Positions 57,163 through 64,000 of a DNA stretch of 64,000 nt are shown in pieces; the first letter of the stretch is position 1; every line of letters starts with the position of its first letter. The notes beneath the pieces are model-generated. The model saw only the letters and a program-made list of their open reading frames with translations. It did no database searches and was not told where the DNA came from. A program made the translations under genes and the position numbers. Source of the stretch: Pseudomonas songnenensis (GTDB taxonomy: Bacteria > Pseudomonadota > Gammaproteobacteria > Pseudomonadales > Pseudomonadaceae); NCBI RefSeq assembly GCF_003696315.1, contig NZ_RFFN01000003.1, forward strand, positions 310,001 through 374,000, written 5' to 3'.

Positions 57163-59348
57163 TGGACAGCGAATACGCCGGGAGCGGGCCGCGAAGCGCA
57201 TCGCTGCGCACGGCTCACCGCTTCACAACGCCCCTGGTTTCCATCCTCGGACCGGCCCTGGGTGGCGCCTTCATGATCCCGCATCCGTGGATCGGTGCGC
57301 TGCTCTGGCTGGGTCTGTTTCAGAACTTGCGGTTCGCCGCTTTCGCGTTGTTCGGCGCGGTACTGGCCGAGGGCATCCTGCGGCTGTTCCAGATCCGCGA
57401 CCACTCCACCGCCGAGGGCAACCTCAAGGCCAACGCCCTGCTCTCGGCAGTGGCTGCAACCTGGCTGACCGAACACTCCGGGCTCGCCGTCGAAGCGCAG
57501 ATTCTGGTGGTGACCTGCACCGTCGCCGCCACGACGATATTGGCGACTGCAACCCTGCGCCCGCTCGTCAAAGCCGGGCTTCCACCGCTGGTGGTCGCCT
57601 ATTGCGTGGTTTCGGTGCTTCTCTTCGCCATCTTCCCGCACTGGACCCTCTCGGGCGTGACGGCGATGCAGTGGTGGCCGGTACCCGAAACGCCCCAGCA
57701 ATGGCTGATCACCTATTTCCGCACATTGGGCGCCCTGCTGTTCTCACCGACCCTGGGCGTAGGCATCATCATCGCGCTGGCGATCCTGCTCTGGTCGCGC
57801 CTGGCGTTCGTGGCCGGCACCCTGGGCTGGATCGCCGGAATCATCACGGCCACCCAGCTCAATAAGCTGGGCGTGGTGTTCTACTGGATGCCAACGGCCT
57901 ACAACTTTTTTCTCGCGGGTGCTGCTCTGGGAGCCATCTTCCTGGTCCCCAGCCGTATCAGCCTGCTCTTGGCAGCGCTCGGCGGAGCCGCGGCCGCTTT
58001 GCTGGCCGCGGGCTTTCAGCATCTGTCGCCCTACACCGCGATCGGCTATCTGCCGCTGGCATCGGCTCTGGCGATCTGGGTGGCGCTCAGCGCCGTAGGC
58101 GTCACCGAAAACTTTCTCGTGCGGCGCAATCGCACCACGCACCTGCCCCCGGAAACAGCCTGGCAGCGCCTGGACTACTGGTCGCGTCGCAGCGGCAGGG
58201 GGCCTTTCCTCATCGTGCCGTTGTGCGGCAAATCGCGCATCACCCAAGGCGAGAACGGCCTGCTCAGCCACGTCGGGCCCTGGCGCCATGCCCTGGATTT
58301 CCAACCCGTAGCGGTCGTCGAGCCGGGCCTGTACGACGGTATGGTCATGGCGCCGGCGTCCGGCTATGTCGAGCGCATCCATGACGGGGTCAGCGACAAC
58401 CCGACGGGCATCTGCAACTACGCCGATAACTGGGGCAACTTCGTGATTATCCGCCTTGATCAGGGTGGCCGGGCATTACTGGCACACCTGCAGCAGGGCT
58501 CGATCCTGGTAGGCCCCGGCGCACGGGTCGAAGTCGGCGCATTCATTGGCCGGATCGGTAATTCCGGGCGCTCGCCAACTCCACACTTGCACCTGCAGTG
58601 CCAGCCAGGCGCTGATCCGAGCGGATCGACCATACCGTTTCAGCTGGCGAATTTCCTCTCGGCACCCGATGTCAGCCAACCGTTTCAGCATTGGCATTCG
58701 GCGGCGATGCCGCCGCAGGGAAGCCTGATTTCGCCGGCACCAGCCAACCCTGCCGTCCAGGCGTTGCTGGCCAGCGCTGCACCGGGCATCGCCGTGTGGA
58801 GTATCGAGACGGAGGGCACGGTGCCCAATATCCTCGGCCATCAGGGCGACACCGAGCGGGTGAGCGTCACGCTGGATGCCGCAGGTCAGCACCTGCTGCG
58901 GGGCGATCGCGGTGGCATGATGACCGTGCACCTGTCACCTGACGCATGGCGTGTCGGCGAAGTACAGAAGAACTGCTCAGCCCTGCTCTGGCTGCTGGCT
59001 CTGGCAGTACCGTCAGTACCCTACGCCGCCACGCCGGGAATGAAATGGGATGACCTCGCACCGCTGTTGGCATCACGCCTGCGCGGCAGCCTGCCGCTGT
59101 TTCTGGCGCCCTATCGTTCCAAGCCCTTCGTGCGGGTTCGTTGTCATTGCATCGCAGCACCGGACAGTGAAGGGCGTGGTCTGAGCATCATCAGCGAGAC
59201 GAACGGCTCGCTGCCCTGGTTACCGACACGTGTGCAGTGCCGCCTGGATCGCCTGTGCGGCCCTGTATTCCTGCAGGCCGACTTCCCCCATGGGCGGATC
59301 ACTTACACACTGATCTCGTTCGAGCCAGGCCTGCCCTTCGGGCGCTGA
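57162..59348 (+). CDS. Urea-transporter-family membrane domain fused to an M23 metallopeptidase
   Basis: A 728-residue fusion. Residues about 25-345 are hydrophobic with about ten transmembrane helices and urea-transporter family features (LGALLFSPTLGVGIIIALAILLWSRL; AYNFFLAGAALGAIFLVPSR). Residues about 350-500 form a LytM/M23 peptidase with intact zinc ligands: H370 (LLSHVG), D379 (HALDF), and H475/H477 (HLHLQ). Residues 500-728 are an unassigned domain. M23 enzymes cut peptidoglycan cross-bridges in the periplasm. TGATG overlap with the decarboxylase. I do not know a characterised relative of this fusion. Confidence 0.78.
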   Translation: MDSEYAGSGPRSASLRTAHRFTTPLVSILGPALGGAFMIPHPWIGALLWLGLFQNLRFAAFALFGAVLAEGILRLFQIRDHSTAEGNLKANALLSAVAATWLTEHSGLAVEAQILVVTCTVAATTILATATLRPLVKAGLPPLVVAYCVVSVLLFAIFPHWTLSGVTAMQWWPVPETPQQWLITYFRTLGALLFSPTLGVGIIIALAILLWSRLAFVAGTLGWIAGIITATQLNKLGVVFYWMPTAYNFFLAGAALGAIFLVPSRISLLLAALGGAAAALLAAGFQHLSPYTAIGYLPLASALAIWVALSAVGVTENFLVRRNRTTHLPPETAWQRLDYWSRRSGRGPFLIVPLCGKSRITQGENGLLSHVGPWRHALDFQPVAVVEPGLYDGMVMAPASGYVERIHDGVSDNPTGICNYADNWGNFVIIRLDQGGRALLAHLQQGSILVGPGARVEVGAFIGRIGNSGRSPTPHLHLQCQPGADPSGSTIPFQLANFLSAPDVSQPFQHWHSAAMPPQGSLISPAPANPAVQALLASAAPGIAVWSIETEGTVPNILGHQGDTERVSVTLDAAGQHLLRGDRGGMMTVHLSPDAWRVGEVQKNCSALLWLLALAVPSVPYAATPGMKWDDLAPLLASRLRGSLPLFLAPYRSKPFVRVRCHCIAAPDSEGRGLSIISETNGSLPWLPTRVQCRLDRLCGPVFLQADFPHGRITYTLISFEPGLPFGR

Positions 59349-59362
59349 GCGGTGCTCAGCGC

Positions 59363-60244
59363 TCAGTTGGCGAGCGCCACGTCACGACCGCGCCGTGCCG
59401 CATAAGCCAGTTGCTGTTCCCGGGTGAGGTTGCCAACCAGGAAGCGCAGCATGCGACTCCGGCTATCCACGGTCGCCGCCGGATCGCCTCCGACCCGCTT
59501 GCCCTGAAAGCTCTGCGGCGGAATATCCAGATCGAACGAGTGAGCAGCATCTGGATAGACCTTCACCTCGAGCGCGGCGCCTTTTCCACGCACCCCCTGG
59601 CACTCCCGCGCCGGGACCCAGTTATCCTTCCCACCCGCCAGGATCAGTAGGGGTGCGCTGAGTTCTACACTGGAACGGCCCAGCTCACCGCACCATGGGT
59701 AATAGGCCACCACACCACGAAAGGCTTTCTGGCCATCGCCGTAGTGCTTCGGTGCCGATGCCTTAGCCGCTCGAATGGCGACCGCCCCACCATTACTCTG
59801 CCCCATCAGGAAAATATTATCCGCAGCCACGAAATCCTGCTGTGCAAGATAGTCAAGTGCGTCATAGGCATCGTTGGTCCGGTATGTAAGTGCTTTATAT
59901 AACGCTGGATTATTCGAACACAGTTTTCCGCCACTAAAATTGCGAGGACCGAAACTATCCAGATTCAGCACGACAAAACCCTGATCACGCAGGAATTCGG
60001 CATGGGTCTGCAAACCATGACGCACCGGGGCCTGCCAGCCACCGCATCCGTGCATCAACACAATGGCAGGAAACGGCCCTGCGCCTTCCGGTATGAACAA
60101 TTCACCTTGAAGAAAGAGCGACTTCGCGGTGTGCGGGTCGCTGGCCTTGAGCTTTATCGTACTGTATGCCTGCGCAGCGATTGGAAATGCGAAGACCAAC
60201 GCAAGAGCACAAGCAGAACGAACCAAGCGAATCATAGCGGTCAT
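59363..60244 (-). CDS. Secreted dienelactone-hydrolase-family protein
   Basis: A 293-residue alpha/beta hydrolase with a signal peptide (SACALALVFAFPIAAQA). The core shows PAIVLMHGCGGWQ (oxyanion), LMGQSNGGAVA (nucleophile elbow with Ser in GQSNG), GGKDNWVPARECQ (Asp) and PDAAHSFDLD (His). Its substrate could be a lactone or ester in the periplasm. It converges on the UT-M23 gene with 14 bp between stops. Its N-terminal half and upstream region are AT-richer than the window. ATG 60244 follows GGAGTGAAAG. Confidence 0.88.
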   Translation of the reverse strand: MTAMIRLVRSACALALVFAFPIAAQAYSTIKLKASDPHTAKSLFLQGELFIPEGAGPFPAIVLMHGCGGWQAPVRHGLQTHAEFLRDQGFVVLNLDSFGPRNFSGGKLCSNNPALYKALTYRTNDAYDALDYLAQQDFVAADNIFLMGQSNGGAVAIRAAKASAPKHYGDGQKAFRGVVAYYPWCGELGRSSVELSAPLLILAGGKDNWVPARECQGVRGKGAALEVKVYPDAAHSFDLDIPPQSFQGKRVGGDPAATVDSRSRMLRFLVGNLTREQQLAYAARRGRDVALAN

Positions 60245-60605
60245 ACTTTCACTCCAAATAAAACAGGTATACATACTTTAATTATAGCTGATCCGGCCAA
60301 CTTAATTTAAAAGCGAAAAGCAACAACTATTCCTTTTATTATGCCACTTACACTAAAATCAGACGCAACTTAAAAAGATTTAAAATCCAAAGATCAATAA
60401 CTATCGGAACTAAACGGAGCTCCGGCAACGTGATCAGCCACCTACTTTCGTACAGCAACCATTGAGGCATGGTCACGCGGGCTGACACTCGCTACGGTCT
60501 CTTCGTTGTGGCAAGCCGCCAGACGGTATTAGTGCAGTGCCGGTCGCTGCCGATAGCTTTTCTATTCGATGACCACGCGCGACGCTGCGCTACCTGCCGA
60601 CCAGC
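60245..60605. other. 360-bp AT-rich intergenic region with a FliA-type element
   Basis: The region between the dienelactone hydrolase and the FIST chemoreceptor has no open frame I would call. Its first half (60245-60410) is AT-rich. GCTGCCGATAG at 60546-60556 contains GCCGATAG, a FliA-type -10, with TTAG 16 bases upstream as a poor -35. It lies about 50 bp before the chemoreceptor start. Confidence 0.45.
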
Positions 60606-62642
60606 ATGAGAGTGATGACCATGTCCCTGTTTTCCCGTCTCAAGGCCGGCACCGGTGCCGGCGTAGGTGTTCTCAGCCTGCATGTCAGTGCTCGGCAGCT
60701 GGCGGCAGAACTGGCCGGGCTCCGCTTCGAGCCGACGTACATCGCGGGCTTTGTCTCGCCGCATGTCGACATCGATTCGGTGGCCCAGCAACTGCGTCAG
60801 CGCTTTGGGCACGCGACCATAAGCCTGTGCAGTACCGCTGGCGAACTGTCCAGCCAGAACAGGCAGCTGTACTGTGCCACCAGCGGGCAATGGGACGGCG
60901 TGGTGCTGCAGCTGTTCGACGCCAGCGTCATCGCCAGTGCCGAAGTGGTGCACGTACCATTGGGCAGCGAGGACATCCGCGGCAATGGTCAGCGCCTGCC
61001 GATGGCTGAACGCATCGCGCGGCTGACCGCCTCGATCAAGCGCCTGCAGGTATCGATGAAAATCGACTACCGCGACACCCTGGCCAACATATTCTTCGAC
61101 GGCCTCTCCGCGTCGGAGTCGTTCTTCATGGAGGCGCTGTACGAATCCGGCCGTTTCCCCTGCCTGTTCGTCGGCGGCTCGGCAGGGGGCAAGCTGGATT
61201 TCCAGAAAACCCAGCTGCATGACGGCCAGCGCAGCTACCAGAACCACGCGCTGATCGTCTTCCTCAAGTGCGCACGGGACGTACGCTTCGGCGTGTTCAA
61301 GAGCCAGAACTTCGAGCCCACGCCACTCAGCCTGAACGTGCTCAGCGCCTCGCTGGAAGACCGCTATATCAGCCAGGTGGTCGACTCGCGCGGCAACATC
61401 CGAACGATGGTGCAGGCCCTCTGCGAGGCCCTCAAGTGTGCGCCCCAGGAGCTCGAGCAGCGGCTGGCCGACTACTCATTCGCCATCCGCGTCGGCGAGG
61501 AAGTCTTCGTCCGATCGATCTCGCAGATCGACTTCGCCAACGAACGTGTGCATCTGTTCTGCGACGTCGCCCCCGGCGAGGAGCTGATCATGGTCAAGCG
61601 CACCCCGCTGGCCGAAACCACCCGCCGCGACTATCAGCAGTTCATGCGCAACAAGCCCGGCAAGCCGCTGGTGGGCATCCTCAACGACTGCATCCTGCGC
61701 CGGCTGAACAACGAGCAGGCACTCGGCGGCATGGACCCGGTGTTCGATGACGTACCGGTGGCCGGTTACTCGACCTTCGGCGAGATCCTCGGTCTCAATC
61801 TCAACCAGACGCTGACCGCGGTGTTCTTCTTCCGCACCAACGGCAAGGACGAGTTCCACGACGAATACACCGACAACTTCATCGCCTATCACGGTGAGTT
61901 CAAGGCGTTCTTCCTGCGCCGGCAGATCAAGAAGCTCACCGGTCTGAGCCAGGTGGTGGTCAAGCAGATCGAACAGTTCAAGCGCCAGGACTACAGCAGC
62001 GCAGTGGACATCAACGGCCTCGACGAACACATCCGCCCGGTGTTCCGTGGCCTGGCCGACCTTGGCCAGGTGCTGTCCCAGGCCGATCATGAGCGGCAAT
62101 CCATGTCCGAACAGCTGAGCCAGTGCGCCAATGAGCTGCACGGTTCGATGGACGACCTGACGCTGAACATCAACCAGCAGGGCACCGTCATCGAACAGGC
62201 CGGCAGCTCGGTCAAGCAGATGGTTCACCAGGCCGACGAGGTGGTCAGCAGCGCCCGCGACCTGGCGCAGTCGAGCCAGCGCATCCAGTCGGTGGTGCAG
62301 ACCATCCAGCAGATCGCCGGGCAGACCAACCTGCTGGCGCTCAATGCCGCGATCGAGGCGGCACGCGCAGGCGAGCAAGGCCGCGGTTTCGCGGTGGTGG
62401 CCGACGAGGTGCGCAAGCTGGCCGAGATCACCGGCAAGAATGCGGAGGAGATCGGCACCGACATCGATCGCCTGGCCAGCGAGATTCGCGCGGTGGCGCA
62501 GCATATCGAGACCCAGTCGGCCGGTGTCGGCTCGCTGACCGGACTGCTCGATGCGCTGGAAAATTCGAGCAACCTCACCGCCGGCACCTCACGCCAGACC
62601 AAGGGAGTCGCCGACCGGCTGATCGGCCTGACCGCGCGCTAA
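60606..62642 (+). CDS. Soluble FIST-domain chemoreceptor (FIST-MCP)
   Basis: A 678-residue cytosolic protein without transmembrane helices. Residues about 20-220 are a FIST N domain ([31 protein letters not shown]), residues about 230-395 a FIST C domain ([30 protein letters not shown]), and 470-670 an MCP signalling domain with tip [21 protein letters not shown] near residue 575. FIST domains are sensory modules predicted to bind small ligands such as amino acids. The start could be ATG 60606 or 60621 ([10 protein letters not shown]). Its end overlaps the convergent RecQ gene by 4 nt. Confidence 0.88.
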   Translation: MRVMTMSLFSRLKAGTGAGVGVLSLHVSARQLAAELAGLRFEPTYIAGFVSPHVDIDSVAQQLRQRFGHATISLCSTAGELSSQNRQLYCATSGQWDGVVLQLFDASVIASAEVVHVPLGSEDIRGNGQRLPMAERIARLTASIKRLQVSMKIDYRDTLANIFFDGLSASESFFMEALYESGRFPCLFVGGSAGGKLDFQKTQLHDGQRSYQNHALIVFLKCARDVRFGVFKSQNFEPTPLSLNVLSASLEDRYISQVVDSRGNIRTMVQALCEALKCAPQELEQRLADYSFAIRVGEEVFVRSISQIDFANERVHLFCDVAPGEELIMVKRTPLAETTRRDYQQFMRNKPGKPLVGILNDCILRRLNNEQALGGMDPVFDDVPVAGYSTFGEILGLNLNQTLTAVFFFRTNGKDEFHDEYTDNFIAYHGEFKAFFLRRQIKKLTGLSQVVVKQIEQFKRQDYSSAVDINGLDEHIRPVFRGLADLGQVLSQADHERQSMSEQLSQCANELHGSMDDLTLNINQQGTVIEQAGSSVKQMVHQADEVVSSARDLAQSSQRIQSVVQTIQQIAGQTNLLALNAAIEAARAGEQGRGFAVVADEVRKLAEITGKNAEEIGTDIDRLASEIRAVAQHIETQSAGVGSLTGLLDALENSSNLTAGTSRQTKGVADRLIGLTAR

Positions 62643-64000
62643 CCAGCCAGGCGCGCGCGAACCTCGGCGTAGGAATAGGCCTCCAGCGAGGCGAAACCGG
62701 GGAGCTGGCGCGCCTTGAGCTTGGTGAACACCGGCACGCTGATGCCGCAGAGAAAGCGCGTCAGGCACTCGGCGCTCGGCGCACCGCCCTTGAGCTGCGT
62801 GTAGCGCTGACTGAATTCGGCGCAGCGGGCGGCCAGGTCGAGCTGCTCCAGCGGCGCCAGTGTCGGCGGTTCCGGCAGCTTCGCGACCTGTCCGTTGCAG
62901 ACCGAGCAATGCCCACAGCGCTGTGGAGCCTGGCGATCACCGAAGTAGGCGGCCAGCCGCTGGCTCAGGCATTCGGCGGATTCGAACAGGGCCAGCATGT
63001 TGTCGATGCGAGCGATCTCGCTGGCTTCGTGCTCCTTGAAGTAAGCGTGCAGCTCGCCACTCAGGGCCTCGGCATCGAAGCGCTGATCGAGCAGCGCGTA
63101 GACCTCGGTCATCTGCTTGCTCTCCAGCTCGATCCAGCCCTTCTCCTGGAAGTATTCCAGCGCCTTGACCACCCGCGCGCGGTCGGCGCCGTGCTGCTCA
63201 TAGAGCACATCGAAATCCAGCGTGCACCAGGTCCGTGCCCGCGCCGAGCTGTGCACGATGGCCTCGACGAACTGCCGCCGCTCGCCTTCGAATTTCGCCA
63301 CCAGGGCCTCGGGCTCGAGCAGGTACTTGAAGCGGTACTCGGCGAAATAGGCGAAGCGTGGCGCGATGATGCCGCGCAGCTCCAGCTGCACCAGCAGGGT
63401 TTTCAGCGGCAACTGGCGGATGTTGCTCTGCTCCGACAGCTGGTTGAGCATCAGCTCCCACTGCCCGCCAGCGCCGGCCTGCAGCAGCTCGTCGAGGACA
63501 CAGCGGATGCCCTCGCGTCCCGGCGTATCGCCGTAGACGAAGCTCTGCAGCACGCTGAGGCTGTCGCGGTTGGCCAGCACCAGGCAGTCGGACGGCTGCC
63601 CATCGCGCCCGGCACGGCCGATCTCCTGGCTGTAATTCTCCACCGACTTGGGCAGGTCGTAGTGCACCACATTGCGGATGTCCGCCTTGTCGATGCCCAT
63701 GCCGAACGCGATGGTGGCGACGATGCAATTCAGTTCGCCGGCCATGAAACGCCGCTGGATCGATTCACGCAGCTCGTGCGCCATGCCCGCGTGGTAGGCG
63801 CTGGCCGGAAAGCCCCGTTGCGCCAGGTGTTCGGCAATCTGCTCGGCGGTCTTCTGCTGGGTGACATAAACGATGGTCGGTTGCCCCGCCCTGTCCGTCA
63901 GCCATTCCACCAGTCGGCGCTGCTTGTTGAAGCCGCTGACCGGCTCCACCAGCAGATTGAGATTGGGTCGGTAGAAACCGGTGGTCACCACGTCATCCGC
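62639..64000 (-). CDS. RecQ-type ATP-dependent DNA helicase, C-terminal part (cut by window end)
   Basis: The frame runs open to the last base, so the N-terminus with the Walker A motif lies outside. The visible 453 residues hold the second RecA lobe ([65 protein letters not shown]) and the RecQ C-terminal region. The zinc-binding cysteines [10 protein letters not shown] are near the C-terminus. The RQC winged-helix order is not canonical and no HRDC domain is visible, so it may be a RecQ-like paralogue rather than the housekeeping RecQ. Confidence 0.88.
   Translation of the reverse strand, partial: ADDVVTTGFYRPNLNLLVEPVSGFNKQRRLVEWLTDRAGQPTIVYVTQQKTAEQIAEHLAQRGFPASAYHAGMAHELRESIQRRFMAGELNCIVATIAFGMGIDKADIRNVVHYDLPKSVENYSQEIGRAGRDGQPSDCLVLANRDSLSVLQSFVYGDTPGREGIRCVLDELLQAGAGGQWELMLNQLSEQSNIRQLPLKTLLVQLELRGIIAPRFAYFAEYRFKYLLEPEALVAKFEGERRQFVEAIVHSSARARTWCTLDFDVLYEQHGADRARVVKALEYFQEKGWIELESKQMTEVYALLDQRFDAEALSGELHAYFKEHEASEIARIDNMLALFESAECLSQRLAAYFGDRQAPQRCGHCSVCNGQVAKLPEPPTLAPLEQLDLAARCAEFSQRYTQLKGGAPSAECLTRFLCGISVPVFTKLKARQLPGFASLEAYSYAEVRARLAG

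Overview
The window is a contiguous piece of a high-GC gammaproteobacterial chromosome. Gene content and order (ntrBC, hslVU next to ubiE-ubiJ-ubiB-hisI-hisE-tatABC-rsmE, Rsm-type small RNAs with GacA-box-like sites) point to Pseudomonas. The absence of the mcl-PHA locus between hslU and ubiE suggests the P. stutzeri group (Stutzerimonas). That placement is an inference from content and synteny, not a search result. I see no rRNA, tRNA, CRISPR array, insertion sequence or prophage.

Layout. 0-4.2 kb: end of a DUF4124-type gene, then ntrB-ntrC with an NtrC-box-like dyad and a sigma54 promoter, an inner-membrane-anchored protein and trmL. 4.3-6.6 kb: an FdhF/YdeP-type molybdopterin oxidoreductase. 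6.7-16.5 kb: housekeeping genes (sigma32-type promoter and hslVU, a DUF971 gene, a REP-like element, an orphan PHA-granule-family gene, ubiE-ubiJ-ubiB, hisI-hisE, tatA-tatB-tatC-rsmE, a UPF0158 gene). 16.5-27 kb: dtd-pip, small lipoproteins, a lipocalin, a DUF924 gene, fbp, glgP, a YkgJ-like gene, a thioesterase, cysQ-nudE, yrfG. 27-31 kb: a hybrid sensor kinase, fdhD and a glycine-zipper protein. 31.5-37 kb: a four-gene acyl-CoA and alcohol oxidation operon with a divergent LysR regulator.

37.3-42.8 kb: a six-gene, fully overlapping stressosome-type operon (rsbR-rsbS-rsbT, a HATPase/PP2C fusion, a soluble histidine kinase, and a REC-PAS-kinase-REC protein). There is no RsbU/V/W or sigma factor, so the output is probably a phosphorelay. 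42.8-43.9 kb: a cold-shock gene flanked by two near-duplicate minus-strand transcription units that I read as RsmX/RsmY-type RsmA-sequestering sRNAs. Each has a GacA-box-like site centred about 65 bp upstream of the predicted start, a shared -10, serial small hairpins with GGA in the loops, and an intrinsic terminator.

44-54 kb: a DUF4432 sugar-epimerase-like protein with a Cra/LacI-type operator, a phosphohistidine phosphatase, an HPF/RaiA-like protein, lipoproteins, an MFS transporter, a secreted aldo/keto reductase, a chemoreceptor and a peptide-type ABC solute-binding lipoprotein. 54.4-59.3 kb: a tightly overlapping four-gene cassette (PqqD-like protein, ATP-grasp ligase, DAP-decarboxylase-like PLP enzyme, urea-transporter/M23-peptidase fusion) flanked by AT-richer DNA. 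I do not recognise it as a described pathway. 59.4-64 kb: a secreted dienelactone-hydrolase-family protein, a soluble FIST-domain chemoreceptor, and the C-terminal part of a RecQ-type helicase cut by the window end.

The strongest leads are the tandem Rsm sRNAs, the stressosome-kinase operon directly beside them, and the PqqD/ATP-grasp/decarboxylase/UT-M23 cassette.
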